Source: Xenorhabdus bovienii SS-2004
GTDB lineage: Bacteria; Pseudomonadota; Gammaproteobacteria; Enterobacterales; Enterobacteriaceae
Direction: 5' to 3'
DNA length: 64,000 nt
Assembly (NCBI RefSeq): GCF_000027225.1
Contig: NC_013892.1
Coordinates: forward strand, 124,001-188,000
Numbering within the stretch: position 1 is the first letter of the stretch; each line of letters opens with the position of its first letter. Position numbers and translations under genes: made by a program. Shown piece after piece: positions 45,966 to 56,084 of the stretch. The notes beneath the pieces were generated by a model that did no database searches, was not told where the DNA came from, and was given only the letters and a program-made list of their open reading frames with translations.

Positions 45966-46760
45966 TTATTTTTCTTGTTCCATAGCCAATAGATAATTCT
46001 GACCGGACATATTTTCAATACGTTGTCCGGCTTCCAGCTTTTGTCTCAACCACTGCTCAATCCGTGGTTCTAAACTGCCTTCTGGCTGATCCAATTTCTT
46101 CGCCATTACACCGTGGTTTTCCCATAGATCGTTATAGAGAGAGCTGCTTAAGACTTTCAGGCCATAAGGCGAATGCAGCCAAACCAGTTGTAGGTGTTCG
46201 CCCAATGTAAAAGGAATATCGTCATTGCCTTGTCCACATTCCTTCGGACGGTGGAAATGTGTGGTCTGGGACAGGTCAATCATCAGTTCCGTGACAGGAG
46301 TCAGCATCAGTGACCAGTCACTGGGCGTGAAGGCCGATACCATCGCGCCAAATACCCGTGTATCCATCATGCGAAATATCACTTGTTCGCCATTCAACGT
46401 CACCAATTGTCGTCGTTGCCAGTGGGTAAGCTGTTCCTGCCACGACTTATGGCTTCGATAAGCCCAACCCCAGCTGTTGTCACTGAGTTCATGTTTATCT
46501 AGCACTGCACCAATCTGAAATAAATGATTTACTTTCGCCTGCACCAGCCACGGGCTTTGTTTCAGCATTTTGCGCATCGGCGTACCGCTATATAACGGAA
46601 AAGCTTCTTCTACCCAGTCATTGAGATAAAAGTGTGCCACCGGATCAGGTTTCGCCAGTGAATTGAGGATAAAAAATACGGGCGCATCATTAGATTTATT
46701 CAGCCATTCTTGCCAGCTTACCGGGGATTCTGTGTCCTCTGCGGGAATTGCATTTTCCAT
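45966..46760 (-). CDS. DUF4123 T6SS effector chaperone (Tap/Tec type)
   Basis: DUF4123 proteins load a specific effector onto VgrG and are not themselves secreted. The 264-residue protein shows the usual pattern: PVFFILNSLAKPDPVAHFYL at residues 28-47, LYSGTPMRKMLKQSPWLVQA and GWAYRSHKSWQEQLTHWQRR. It lies 8 bases after vgrG and 15 bases before the lipase, so the three are one transcription unit and the lipase is almost surely its client. Confidence 0.87.
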   Translation of the reverse strand: MENAIPAEDTESPVSWQEWLNKSNDAPVFFILNSLAKPDPVAHFYLNDWVEEAFPLYSGTPMRKMLKQSPWLVQAKVNHLFQIGAVLDKHELSDNSWGWAYRSHKSWQEQLTHWQRRQLVTLNGEQVIFRMMDTRVFGAMVSAFTPSDWSLMLTPVTELMIDLSQTTHFHRPKECGQGNDDIPFTLGEHLQLVWLHSPYGLKVLSSSLYNDLWENHGVMAKKLDQPEGSLEPRIEQWLRQKLEAGQRIENMSGQNYLLAMEQEK

Positions 46761-46768
46761 TATTACGG

Positions 46769-48691
46769 TTACTCCTTGGCTGGTTTAATAACGGGACTGA
46801 CGTCTTGTTGTGCCAGTTCCGGGCAATAAGGATGTGCCGGAAATACCATTTCCACCTCCGGCAACGGCTCCACGCCCTCCGGCAGTTGCAGGTTTACCCC
46901 GCGTCCGCTGCCGCCTGAGCCTTGGCCAACATTAATCGGTGAAGACAAAATCCCGCCCGGGGTCACTTTGAGAAAACTGCCGCCCACTTTCAGGGTAATT
47001 TCCGATGCCGCTTCCAATACCATTTTGCCGCCGCTTTTCAGGTGAATTTCCTGCCCGCTATCAATCACTGTGGCATCTCCCGTCTGGATATGCTGGCTGC
47101 CGGCAATCCGGTGTGACACATCCCCTTCGGTGGTGATTTTTCTGGAACCGGCGACCTGATGATGGTCATCGGCGCGGATATCGTGGTAGCGGTTGTTATC
47201 GATGCGCTGTTTCTGGTCATGTTTGATATGCCAGTAGGCATCGTTTTCGATATGGGCGGTAAAGTCTTTCTGGCCGTGGATATAGACTTCCTCGCTGCCT
47301 TTCGCATCCTCAAACCGCAGTTCGTTAAAACCTTTGCCTTTATGGGTTTTGGTCTTGAAGGTCGTACGGGTTTTTTGTGCCGGTAAATCCAGTGGCGGGC
47401 GGTTCAGGCCGTTATAGACAGACCCCGTGACGATCGGTCGATCAATATCGCCGTTGAGGTAGGAGATAATCACCTCCTGCCCGATGCGCGGTATCGCCAT
47501 AAAGCCAAAGCCATGACCGTTCCAGCCTTGTGCCACCCGTACCCAGCAGGATGCGCCATCATCCGCGTTGTCATAGCGGTTCCAGTGAAAATGGATTTTA
47601 ATGGCACCGTCTTTATTGACGAAGATTTCTTCTCCTTCGGGACCCACGACGATGGCGGTTTCATCGCCATCTGCTAAGGGCTTGTAATAGAACGGCGGAC
47701 GCCAGTCGGCGAGGCCGTCGATAAAGCTGAACTGATTGGAGAGTGTCGTGCCATCACCGCCATCATGACCCAGTGCCTGTGGGCAGCGCCCATGATGGCT
47801 GATACCGACAATCTGCCAGCGGGCATTCAATGGGGCGTGCGGGTGATTTTTGATCTCGAAGATTTTACCCGGCATCAGTTTGATGCAGTTACTGTTTCCG
47901 CTGCCGGTCTTTTTCTGGTTATCCAGCGCTTCATGACGGTATTTTAAGAACGGTTTGGCCGCCGCATCTTTCTGGAAACGCCCGTAGCTCTCAAAGACGG
48001 TATAAGGGGTTTGTGTACCAAAATCGCGAAAACCTTCACTGCTTTCCATATGGGAAAGGTGATAACGCGGATTGTCGTAGTTAAAGTCTTTGTGGAGGCT
48101 GCGTTGCGGACTCATTCCGACGCCCAGCCGTACCTGATAAATCGTATCTATCCCATGGGCAGTTTCCGGTTGCGGGCTGTAAGTCAGCGGCAGCCCGGCC
48201 GTCATCCCCAGATGACTGTCGCTGAAAAATGCCGTTTCATCCTCAAACCAGAAACTGATGCCTTCTTCCGCGGCCAGACGATTGAAAAATGCATAGTCAG
48301 ATTCCCGTTTCTGGGTCACGTATTCCCTGTCCTGATTGAGCGTCAGACGCCAGAGGGCAGGGCGCACCGTCAGGGTATAGAGGGTTTTATTGCCGTCGGT
48401 GCCTGCCCAGTCGGCGTGGGAGATGATACCGGTGATTTTGCGCTGTGCGAGTTCCCCATTAAAGATTTGTAACACCGCTTCCTGCATCAGCAAGGCGGTC
48501 AAATCCACTTCCGTCTGGGGTTTAAACGGGTTCAGTGTGTGCGTTTTGACCAGCGTCAGGTTCAGGGTAAACAGCTCAGATAACCCTTCCTGCAGGGAAA
48601 ATTCCCCCACGCTGAACGTATCTTCAGGAAGCCCCGCGACCTGAAAAGTAAATCGTAATCCACTTTTGGCAGAAGACAGCATATTCATCAT
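46769..48691 (-). CDS. vgrG: VgrG (TssI) type VI secretion spike protein
   Basis: VgrG trimers form the T6SS needle tip and carry effectors. The 640-residue protein has the N-terminal gp27-like domain (RFTFQVAGLPEDTFSVGEFS, then GISFWFEDETAFFSD) and the gp5-like OB fold and beta-helix (YDNADDGASCWVRVAQGW, GFMAIPRIGQEVIISYLNGD, GSVYNGLNRPP, then AASEITLKVGGSFLKVTPGG). The C-terminus is only a short Pro-rich tail, so there is no fused toxin; cargo must be loaded by the DUF4123 protein. The start follows AAGGAG about nine bases upstream. It lies 37 bases after tssF. Confidence 0.95.
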   Translation of the reverse strand: MMNMLSSAKSGLRFTFQVAGLPEDTFSVGEFSLQEGLSELFTLNLTLVKTHTLNPFKPQTEVDLTALLMQEAVLQIFNGELAQRKITGIISHADWAGTDGNKTLYTLTVRPALWRLTLNQDREYVTQKRESDYAFFNRLAAEEGISFWFEDETAFFSDSHLGMTAGLPLTYSPQPETAHGIDTIYQVRLGVGMSPQRSLHKDFNYDNPRYHLSHMESSEGFRDFGTQTPYTVFESYGRFQKDAAAKPFLKYRHEALDNQKKTGSGNSNCIKLMPGKIFEIKNHPHAPLNARWQIVGISHHGRCPQALGHDGGDGTTLSNQFSFIDGLADWRPPFYYKPLADGDETAIVVGPEGEEIFVNKDGAIKIHFHWNRYDNADDGASCWVRVAQGWNGHGFGFMAIPRIGQEVIISYLNGDIDRPIVTGSVYNGLNRPPLDLPAQKTRTTFKTKTHKGKGFNELRFEDAKGSEEVYIHGQKDFTAHIENDAYWHIKHDQKQRIDNNRYHDIRADDHHQVAGSRKITTEGDVSHRIAGSQHIQTGDATVIDSGQEIHLKSGGKMVLEAASEITLKVGGSFLKVTPGGILSSPINVGQGSGGSGRGVNLQLPEGVEPLPEVEMVFPAHPYCPELAQQDVSPVIKPAKE

Positions 48692-48727
48692 GTTTTGTTT
48701 TGCTCCTTATTGTGCTTTCTCTATTGC

Positions 48728-50485
48728 TTACATATCCCTGCGTAATCCATAGACTTCCCAGAATTCCCACAGGGCTTTGTGACAGTTCGGGGTATACACA
48801 TTCAGCTTGACGAAGGTGGACTGGCCGACAAAACAGGCCATAGCCTGATTAATCAACCGGCAGAAACGGTACATCTCCCCCGGATTGGCGTAGCCGTCAG
48901 GGTTCAGTGTGAGTGACAACAGGTGACCCCGGACGGGTCTGCCCTTATACATCCTGTCGGTCAGGCGTTCCTCCACCCGGACGATGCCGTCAATATGCCG
49001 GCGGATATGGCGGCTCAGCGGACGATTGAGTTCGGCGTAAGGGTCAAACAGGCGGAGGAAATGTTTCAGGCTTTCGGTAGTAAATAACAACATCGGCGGG
49101 CTGGAGAGGCAGGAAAGCAGCGGCCAGCCGGAATTATCCTGTAACATCGACGGGTAATCGGTGGCGACCGGCGTAATATTGTGCACATTGAGATGGGACG
49201 GGGAACCTTCCTGCATCACGGTGAGGGTGCCTTTTTCCAGCGCAATGGCCTGTTCATGGTAACCCCAGGAATGACAGGCGACGGCGATCTCCGGTAAGTT
49301 CACGGCGGGTCGGCCGGTCAGGTCAAAAAAATGGAGCTGGTGCGTCAGCCTTCCCGGCAAATCACGCGCTGTCTGGAGCAGGTAGTAAAAAGTGTCAGCT
49401 TCCCCGTCTTCTGCCAGCCAGCCCATTGCCGGGGTAAACTGGTCAATGGGCAGGTAGCGGTATGGCGTGCCGCGTTGCTGTTTCTCATCAGGCTGCTGAA
49501 TAACCTGAATATCGCGCAGCCGGAACAATCGCACGGACTCCCCGAGCGGCAGGGGATAGCGATGATTTTCTGGCGTCAGCGGAATGGGGAGGCTGGTCAG
49601 ATTTTCCAGATGAATGGCCGGGACGCAGCCCAGCATAAAGGCATCATCAACGTCTTCCAGTGGCAATTCGCCTTCAAAACGAAAAATGAGTTCAAAGGTG
49701 CCGTCGGCATTCAACGGCACCTCACGGCAGTAGTCACTGATATCCACCGTCATAAAGTTATAAAGCTGGGGCAGCGCATAATATTCAATGAGAGACTGAA
49801 GCCCGGCATAAGTGTGTTTTTCCATCGGCAGGATGGGGGTATCGAACAGATTGTGCCAGCCATAAGGAAAACAGCTCAGTTCTCGCTGTTCACCCCGGAC
49901 TCTCAGGCTGACGTCACTGATATGTTGATCCAGCCACAGGCTTAATAGCGCCGCCTGTTCACTGTCCGTACCGAGGAAAAAAGACAGTGACCCGCTTTGC
50001 CAGACGGGGGAGGGAATGCCTGTCTGGCAAAGCGTCAGCACTATCTCACTGTGTGTGCCGGTTTTCTTCACCGCCCTGTCCAGCACGATAAGGGGTTCGA
50101 TATGCAGGGAACGGCAGGTTTTAAACGTGAGTAACTGCCCGTTGACATGGGCAGAAACCGGCGTGCCTGCCGGGATATCAACGGCGCCCTGATGTTCTCC
50201 GTCGGTGGGATGAAATTGCATGACCGTCGTAGGCGGAATGGGACTCAGGGCCAGCGGCCAGATACGGGAAAGAATGCCGTGGGTAATTTCGGGGAAATCA
50301 TCCTCAAGTTTATCCCGTAAGTGGGCGATCAGCAGGGCAAACGCTTCGAAGACACGTTCAATATCCGGATCATGAGAGGCAAGCAGAAAGTCGGCCAGGT
50401 GAGGCGATTCTTTCGCCACGCGTTGAGCCAGTTCCCTCATATAGGCTCTTTCCCGCAGGTACATAGACTCCTTGTTGTTTTTCAT
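48728..50485 (-). CDS. tssF: TssF (VasA/ImpG) T6SS baseplate protein, orphan
   Basis: TssF forms part of the T6SS baseplate wedge with TssG, TssE and TssK. The 585 residues begin with the characteristic MYLRERAYMRELAQRVAKES, then PHLADFLLASHDPDIERVFE and PEITHGILSRIWPLALSPIP, and include FDPYAELNRPLSRHIRRHID and VYTPNCHKALWEF near the end. The length is normal. In full T6SS clusters tssG follows directly; here vgrG follows and no other core gene is near. The start could also be the internal ATG at codon 8 (after AAGGAG). Confidence 0.88.
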   Translation of the reverse strand: MKNNKESMYLRERAYMRELAQRVAKESPHLADFLLASHDPDIERVFEAFALLIAHLRDKLEDDFPEITHGILSRIWPLALSPIPPTTVMQFHPTDGEHQGAVDIPAGTPVSAHVNGQLLTFKTCRSLHIEPLIVLDRAVKKTGTHSEIVLTLCQTGIPSPVWQSGSLSFFLGTDSEQAALLSLWLDQHISDVSLRVRGEQRELSCFPYGWHNLFDTPILPMEKHTYAGLQSLIEYYALPQLYNFMTVDISDYCREVPLNADGTFELIFRFEGELPLEDVDDAFMLGCVPAIHLENLTSLPIPLTPENHRYPLPLGESVRLFRLRDIQVIQQPDEKQQRGTPYRYLPIDQFTPAMGWLAEDGEADTFYYLLQTARDLPGRLTHQLHFFDLTGRPAVNLPEIAVACHSWGYHEQAIALEKGTLTVMQEGSPSHLNVHNITPVATDYPSMLQDNSGWPLLSCLSSPPMLLFTTESLKHFLRLFDPYAELNRPLSRHIRRHIDGIVRVEERLTDRMYKGRPVRGHLLSLTLNPDGYANPGEMYRFCRLINQAMACFVGQSTFVKLNVYTPNCHKALWEFWEVYGLRRDM

Positions 50486-50726
50486 TAGCTTTCTCTTTTT
50501 ATCCTAATGTACCGATGAATAATTCATCGGCATGTTATGCGTAAAGTTTATATAAAATCAGTATCCTGCCAGAGGTTGGGGGTTTATTGTACGGGCTTAT
50601 CAATTATCATTCTTAATGAACTTTGATTTTTTTATGATTTAGGAAAAGTCTTACTAACGATATCCATCATGGTTGAAAGGGTACTGAGGCCGGATAGCAG
50701 AGTTGTCTGGCTGGATGCGCCTGAAC
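50486..50726. other. Upstream region of the T6SS cassette
   Basis: This 241-base stretch should hold the tssF-vgrG promoter. I see no gene. AT-rich patches near 50590-50640 could carry promoter elements, but I cannot single one out. Confidence 0.3.
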
Positions 50727-51033
50727 GGTTCTATCGCATTAACAGAGAAAGTTTGTACGGAGGTGGGGATGATGACTATTTATGGAGTCAATCGATAAAA
50801 CATCTCTGCCGGTGACAATGTCTTATCTTCGGGTTGTGAGTATTGCCCTTTACGCAGCATCGAAACGAGTTCTATCCCCGCTAAAATCGTTTGTGCGCGG
50901 CGGTATTGGCCCCACTTTTATCGATAGTCACGACGGCGGGTCTGCCGTGCTGGCGTATTGCTTTACGGAAAAAACGCAGGGCTGCCGTTGCATCGCAGCG
51001 GGCTGTCAGTATCAACCGCCCCGTAAAGGTCTT
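50727..51033 (-). mobile_element. IS6-family element remnant
   Basis: GGTTCTATCGCATTAACAG at 50727 resembles the terminal repeat of the element at 40661. The minus-strand frames then give LSPAEMFYRLTP, RRAQTILAGIELVSMLRKGQ and, further in, TAALRFFRKAIRQHGRPAVV and TIDKSGANTAA. So the C-terminal part and the second Asp region of an IS6 transposase survive, joined by a deletion. The junction VDTDSP is the same as in the copy at 40661-41380, so both descend from one already damaged element. The N-terminal half is lost. Confidence 0.72.
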
Positions 51034-51034
51034 T

Positions 51035-51066
51035 CGTCTAACTGGCTCAGGTGAGCCAGTTAGACG
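51035..51066. terminator. Strong hairpin downstream of tex
   Basis: CGTCTAACTGGCTCA pairs perfectly with TGAGCCAGTTAGACG around GG, a 15-base-pair stem 15 bases past the tex stop. There is no T-run on the minus strand, so it may act as an RNA 3' stabiliser or partial terminator. Confidence 0.6.
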
Positions 51067-51080
51067 ATGATTATCCCGAA

Positions 51081-53423
51081 TTAACGCTTTTTGCCGAATG
51101 CAGCAGCCAGAGCATCACTCATGGCGCTGTTGGACAATGCCGTTGATCCCGGAGAGCGGGAAGTCTGGCGGTTTCTGCCATTACCATTGCGCTCGTTGCT
51201 ATTACGCGGGTTACTGCTCTGAGAACCGCTACGACGTGCCGGAGCTTCGCCGGGTTGCTCATCAAGACGCATAGTCAATCCGATACGCTTGCGGTTCAGG
51301 TCAATGTCCATCACCTTCACTTTCACGATATCGCCAGTCTTGACCACGGTATGTGGATTTTCCACAAAACGATCAGACAGTGAGGAGATATGGACTAAGC
51401 CATCCTGATGTACACCGATATCCACGAAAGCACCGAAATTGGTAACGTTAGTGACCGTTCCCTCCAGAATCATGCCGGCGCGCAGGTCCTTCATGGTTTC
51501 GACGCCATCAGTGAAAGTCGCTGTCTTGAATTCAGGACGCGGGTCACGGCCGGGTTTTTCCAGCTCTTTCAGGATATCCGTAACGGTCGGGATACCGAAT
51601 TTATCCGTGGTAAAGTCCTGTGCCTGCAAACCACGCAGGGCGCCAGGATTGCCCATCAGTTCAGACAGGGACTGTTCGGTAGTGGCCAGGATCTTCTCGA
51701 CAACCTGATAGGTTTCAGGGTGAACGGTTGAGGCATCCAGCGGGTTATCACCCTGATTGATGCGTAGGAAGCCGGCACATTGCAGGAACGCTTTTGGCCC
51801 CAGACGATTCACTTTCAACAGTTGATTACGGTTGTCGAAGCGGCCGTTTTCATCACGCCAGTTCACGATATTCTGGGCAACCGACTTGGATAGCCCTGCG
51901 ACGCGGGTCAGCAGAGCGACTGATGCGGTATTCAGGTCAACACCGACGCCATTTACACAGTCCTCAACCACGGTATCCAGCTTTTTGGCAAGCTGAGTCT
52001 GGCTGACATCGTGTTGATACTGACCAACACCAATAGATTTTGGATCGATTTTCACCAGTTCTGCCAGCGGATCTTGCAGGCGACGGGCAATGGAAACGGC
52101 ACCACGCAGTGAAACATCCAAATCAGGGAATTCCAATGCTGCCAGTTCAGAGGCGGAATAGACGGATGCACCTGCTTCACTGACTATCACTGCCTGAGCC
52201 TTGACGTCAGGGTATTGTTTCTGGATGTTAGCAAAGAAGCGTTCCGTTTCACGGGATGCCGTACCATTACCAATGGCGACTAACTCGACTTGATATTTGG
52301 TGCACAGAGCGGCAACGGCAGCAGCAGCTTTGACTTCTTGCCCGGTATGCGGGTAAACGGTATCTGTGGCAATCAGCTTGCCTGTAGAGTCTACGACGGC
52401 AACTTTCACCCCAGTCCGTAACCCCGGATCTAATCCCATCGTGGCGCGCATACCCGCAGGGGCGGCCATCATCAGAGCGTTCAGGTTACGGGCGAAAACG
52501 TTGATCGCTTCATCTTCGGCTTTCTCGCGCAGCGTCCCCATCAGCTCAGTTTCCAGATGCAGCAGCACCTTGATGCGCCATGTCCAGCTCACCACGGCTT
52601 TACGCCAACTGTCAGCCGGCGCGTTATTCAGCCGCAGGTTCAGGTGATCGGTGATAATCTGTTCGCAATAGCTCTCTTTAGGAGCTTCCTCAAATTGAGG
52701 ATCGGCATTCAGAGCCAGTTGCAGGATGCCTTCATTGCGCCCACGGAACATGGCCAGAGCGCGATGGGATGGAACGGTGGCAATCGGTTCATGGTGATCA
52801 AAATAATCACTGAACTTGGCGCCTTCCTCTTCCTTACCTTCGACAACTTTGGCGGCCAGATGCGCATTCTTCCACAGATATTCGCGCACTTTCACCAACA
52901 GAGCCGCATCTTCGGCAAAGCGTTCCATCAGGATATAACGTGCGCCATCCAGTGCAGCCTTGGTATCGGTAACGCCTTTGTCGGCATCAACATAGGCGGC
53001 TGCCGCCAGTTCTGGCGTTTGTTGCGGATCTTGCCACAGCAGGTCGGCCAGTGGCTCCAGCCCGGCTTCAATGGCAATTTGCCCACGGGTGCGGCGCTTG
53101 GGTTTATACGGTAAGTACAGATCTTCCAGTTCGGTTTTACTCTGCGTGGTATTAATCGCCTCTGCGAGCTCAACGGTTAACTTTCCCTGTTCCTCAATAG
53201 ATTTCAGAATAGTCTGACGGCGATCTGATAGTTCGCGCAGATAACCCAGGCGGCTTTCGAGTTGGCGAAGCTGAGTGTCATCCAAACCTCCGGTGGCTTC
53301 TTTACGGTAACGGGCGACAAAGGGAACGGTATTTCCCTCATCGAACAGAGTAATGGCGGCGAGGACTTGCTGTGGTTGAGCCTGTAACTCACCGGCAATG
53401 ATTCGACTTAAAGATTCATTCAT
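51081..53423 (-). CDS. tex: Tex family RNA-binding transcription accessory protein (YhgF)
   Basis: The 780-residue protein matches bacterial Tex, a nucleic-acid-binding homologue of Spt6. Domains in order: N-terminal helices with IRELQ-type stretch [20 protein letters not shown], a YqgF-like RNase H fold ([20 protein letters not shown], residues ~330-430), helix-hairpin-helix repeats ([20 protein letters not shown]) and a C-terminal S1 domain ([20 protein letters not shown], near residues 645-720). A basic, Ser/Asn-rich tail follows. In E. coli it neighbours feoA; here the second insertion block lies between them. It diverges from greB. Confidence 0.95.
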   Translation of the reverse strand: MNESLSRIIAGELQAQPQQVLAAITLFDEGNTVPFVARYRKEATGGLDDTQLRQLESRLGYLRELSDRRQTILKSIEEQGKLTVELAEAINTTQSKTELEDLYLPYKPKRRTRGQIAIEAGLEPLADLLWQDPQQTPELAAAAYVDADKGVTDTKAALDGARYILMERFAEDAALLVKVREYLWKNAHLAAKVVEGKEEEGAKFSDYFDHHEPIATVPSHRALAMFRGRNEGILQLALNADPQFEEAPKESYCEQIITDHLNLRLNNAPADSWRKAVVSWTWRIKVLLHLETELMGTLREKAEDEAINVFARNLNALMMAAPAGMRATMGLDPGLRTGVKVAVVDSTGKLIATDTVYPHTGQEVKAAAAVAALCTKYQVELVAIGNGTASRETERFFANIQKQYPDVKAQAVIVSEAGASVYSASELAALEFPDLDVSLRGAVSIARRLQDPLAELVKIDPKSIGVGQYQHDVSQTQLAKKLDTVVEDCVNGVGVDLNTASVALLTRVAGLSKSVAQNIVNWRDENGRFDNRNQLLKVNRLGPKAFLQCAGFLRINQGDNPLDASTVHPETYQVVEKILATTEQSLSELMGNPGALRGLQAQDFTTDKFGIPTVTDILKELEKPGRDPRPEFKTATFTDGVETMKDLRAGMILEGTVTNVTNFGAFVDIGVHQDGLVHISSLSDRFVENPHTVVKTGDIVKVKVMDIDLNRKRIGLTMRLDEQPGEAPARRSGSQSSNPRNSNERNGNGRNRQTSRSPGSTALSNSAMSDALAAAFGKKR

Positions 53424-53663
53424 AGACTGTTTTCTTCAACTTTCTTAGCGGCTGTAGATATCATCAGAATTGCACAGACAGTGCCAGATTCATCTAACAT
53501 AATAATGGCATGGTTCAAACTGGCTCCATTTATACGTGCAGAGCGCGATAATTTCCAGTTTAGCGCGATATTTCGGTCATGTTGAGACAGATTTCATCGA
53601 ATATCTTATGGGTTAAGATATAGTACTCCGCCATTAATCATATTTTCTCAAGTGGGTTTTTTC

Positions 53664-54146
53664 ATGGCGAAGAGTAACTACATTACCCGAGAAGGCTGGC
53701 ATGCGCTTGATCAGGAGCTGAAATATCTCTGGAAAGTCGAACGCCCCAACGTAACTCAGGCTGTTTCCGATGCTGCGGCACTGGGAGACCGTTCGGAAAA
53801 TGCCGAGTACATTTATGGCAAAAAAAGATTAAGAGAAATTGACCGTCGTGTGCGATTTTTATCCAAGCGACTTGATGCACTGCAAATTGTTGATCCTGAT
53901 CCGAGACAGGAAGGCAAAGTCTTTTTTGGTGCATGGGTGAAAGTCGAAAACGAAAAAGCCGAAGAACATATTTTTCGTCTGGTGGGGCCGGATGAATTTG
54001 AACCTGCCAAAAAGTGGATTTCTATTGATTCACCTGTGGCCAGGGCGCTGCTTGGCAAGCAGGTGGATGATGAAATCACCGTCATGACTCCCAATGGTAT
54101 GGCGATTTACTGGATTCTGGAGATTGGCTACCAGCCGTTGGGGTAA
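53664..54146 (+). CDS. greB: Transcription elongation factor GreB
   Basis: GreB enters the RNA polymerase secondary channel and stimulates cleavage of backtracked RNA. The 160-residue protein has the N-terminal coiled coil with the acidic tip SDAAALGDRSENAEYIYGKK (Asp and Glu that coordinate the catalytic Mg) and the C-terminal FKBP-like domain (ISIDSPVARALLGKQVDDEI). YIYGKKRLREIDRR with its basic patch distinguishes GreB from GreA. I start at 53664; the upstream GTG at 53652 is unlikely. Confidence 0.95.
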   Translation: MAKSNYITREGWHALDQELKYLWKVERPNVTQAVSDAAALGDRSENAEYIYGKKRLREIDRRVRFLSKRLDALQIVDPDPRQEGKVFFGAWVKVENEKAEEHIFRLVGPDEFEPAKKWISIDSPVARALLGKQVDDEITVMTPNGMAIYWILEIGYQPLG

Positions 54147-54306
54147 ACCACGGAGATAGGGAGCAAGGATGGCAGGCAGAACCATAAGCAATTGTTGATA
54201 ATGCCGTAAACAGCCTTAAAATACATGAAGTTAGTCTCTACTGAAGTTTGGGGTTTCTGTGAGAGTAATGGATATGGCGGGCATGGAGCATCTTGGGAGC
54301 TGAAAC

Positions 54307-55026
54307 ATGCAAGAGAGTTATAAAATCCTTGTTGTTGATGATGATATGCGCTTGCGGGCGTTGTTGGAGCGTTATTTATCAGAGCAGGGTTTTCAAGTTC
54401 GTAGTGTAGCAAATGCAGAACAGATGGATCGCTTATTAACCAGAGAATCCATTCAATTGATTATACTGGATTTAATGTTGCCAGGCGAAGATGGCCTATC
54501 TATCTGTCGAAGATTGAGAAGCCAGCATAACCCGATCCCCATTATCATGGTGTCAGCGAAGGGGGAGGAGGTTGACCGGATTGTTGGCCTTGAAATCGGC
54601 GCTGATGATTATCTCGTCAAGCCTTTTAACCCGCGTGAACTGCTGGCTCGTATGCGAGCGGTGATGCGCCGTCAGAGCCATGAGTTACCGGGGGCACCAA
54701 CGCCGGATAATGCGGTAGTGAAGTTTGGCAAATTCAAACTCGATCTTGGAACGCGTGAAATGTTCCATGAAGATGAGCAATTGTCCCTGACCAGCGGCGA
54801 ATTTTCTGTATTGAAAGTTTTAGTTTCCCACCCTCGCGAGCCACTGTCGCGGGATAAATTGATGAGTCTGGCACGGGGAAGGGAATATGGTGCAATGGAA
54901 CGCTCCATTGATGTACAGGTTTCCCGTCTGCGCCGCTTGATTGAAGAAGATCCTGCCCATCCCCGCTATATTCAGACGGTCTGGGGGCTGGGATACGTTT
55001 TTGTGCCTGATGGAAGCAAGGTATGA
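54307..55026 (+). CDS. ompR: Osmoregulatory response regulator OmpR
   Basis: OmpR controls outer-membrane porin genes and many others in response to EnvZ. The 239-residue protein has the receiver domain with acidic pocket VVDDD, phosphoacceptor Asp55 ([13 protein letters not shown]), Thr/Ser at MVSAKGEE and Lys at [16 protein letters not shown]. The C-terminal winged helix includes [20 protein letters not shown] and [18 protein letters not shown]. The ATG follows GGGAG. Its last four bases overlap the envZ start (ATGA). Confidence 0.98.
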   Translation: MQESYKILVVDDDMRLRALLERYLSEQGFQVRSVANAEQMDRLLTRESIQLIILDLMLPGEDGLSICRRLRSQHNPIPIIMVSAKGEEVDRIVGLEIGADDYLVKPFNPRELLARMRAVMRRQSHELPGAPTPDNAVVKFGKFKLDLGTREMFHEDEQLSLTSGEFSVLKVLVSHPREPLSRDKLMSLARGREYGAMERSIDVQVSRLRRLIEEDPAHPRYIQTVWGLGYVFVPDGSKV

Positions 55027-56024
55027 AAAGGCTCTGGCTCTCTCTGCGCGCTTTGTTCTCCCATGTTATTTATTTAACTTTGGTAATTGTGCTGGGCAGC
55101 CTGATGATCAGTTATCTGGCTGCCCAGAGACTGGTCGAGATGGAAAAACTCTCATTCGCCATCGTGTTCTTTTATGTCTTTGCCAGTGTTTTCACGGCGG
55201 CTTCGGCTGTTTCTATCACCTTCTGGTTTTACCTACGCGCCCAGAGACAGCCATTGAGAACGATGCAGAAAGCAGTGAGAGAGATGGAAAAAGGGAAAAT
55301 AGCAGCACCACTCCCCGAAGCGGGAGCTCCTGCCATACGTTCGCTGATCAGGGCGTTTAATCAAATGTCGACAGCGCATAAAGCGCTGGAGACGGATCGC
55401 GCTAGCTTGATAGCGGGTGTGAGTCATGACTTGCGCACACCATTGACTCGCATACGGCTGGCGCTGGAACTGATAGAAGGGAAAGACAATTTTCTTCGGG
55501 AATCTATCAATCGTGATATTGAGGAGTGTAATGCGATGATCGATCAATTTATCGATTATCAGCGGTCTGGGCAAAATATGCCAATGTTGTGCTGCGAGTT
55601 GAATGGGTTGCTTGATGAAGCGATAACTGTAGAAAATGACGGCGTCGGGAATATTGAAAATCATCTGTCAGCCAACCCGGTTGTCATTATGGCTAATCCC
55701 CTGTCAATCAAACGCGTCTTGAGCAATATGTTCACTAACGCCCATCGCTATGGACAGGGATGGATTCGGGTCAGTAGTGGCGTTACGGAAAAGTTTGGCT
55801 GGTTTCAGGTGGAAGATAATGGCACAGGGATGACAGAAGAAGAAAGCGCTACCCTGTTCCAGCCCTTCACACAGGGGCAACGCGTTCACAATAATGGGGG
55901 GGCAGGTCTGGGGCTTGCCATCATCCGACGCATCGTTGATATCCATGATGGTTACATCGAAGTCGGAAGAAGCGAAAAAGGCGGGTTGTCCATGCGCGTT
56001 TATATCCCACGGGTGACGAAATAA
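55023..56024 (+). CDS. envZ: EnvZ osmosensor histidine kinase lacking the periplasmic domain
   Basis: EnvZ phosphorylates and dephosphorylates OmpR. The 333-residue protein has two membrane segments at about residues 14-34 and 45-67 separated by only about ten residues ([10 protein letters not shown]). E. coli EnvZ is 450 residues with a periplasmic loop of more than 100. The HAMP region is followed by the H-box [20 protein letters not shown] (His135), the N-box [14 protein letters not shown]1 VEDNGTGM, the F region FQPFTQG and G2 GGAGLGLAI. All catalytic motifs are intact. A short EnvZ is reported for X. nematophila, which supports the assignment to that group. Confidence 0.96.
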   Translation: MKRLWLSLRALFSHVIYLTLVIVLGSLMISYLAAQRLVEMEKLSFAIVFFYVFASVFTAASAVSITFWFYLRAQRQPLRTMQKAVREMEKGKIAAPLPEAGAPAIRSLIRAFNQMSTAHKALETDRASLIAGVSHDLRTPLTRIRLALELIEGKDNFLRESINRDIEECNAMIDQFIDYQRSGQNMPMLCCELNGLLDEAITVENDGVGNIENHLSANPVVIMANPLSIKRVLSNMFTNAHRYGQGWIRVSSGVTEKFGWFQVEDNGTGMTEEESATLFQPFTQGQRVHNNGGAGLGLAIIRRIVDIHDGYIEVGRSEKGGLSMRVYIPRVTK

Positions 56025-56044
56025 TAATGTCCCTTCAAAAGAGG

Positions 56045-56084
56045 CTGTCATAAAAATGTCATAATTAATACATTTTGCTGTCAT
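56045..56084 (+). promoter_or_regulatory. Tandem Pho boxes upstream of pstS
   Basis: Four 7-base repeats recur every 11 bases: CTGTCAT (56045), ATGTCAT (56056), AATACAT (56067) and CTGTCAT (56078). The first pair, CTGTCATAAAAATGTCAT, matches the PhoB-box consensus at 17 of 18 positions. The second pair is weaker on one side. This is the expected PhoB activation site of the pst operon, about 125 bases before the start codon. Confidence 0.85.

Noticed and set aside
49331-49945. 204-codon plus-strand frame across tssF
   Set aside because: It is antisense to tssF and has no ribosome-binding site or family match.
52557-53114. 185-codon plus-strand frame across tex
   Set aside because: It is antisense to a conserved gene and resembles nothing.
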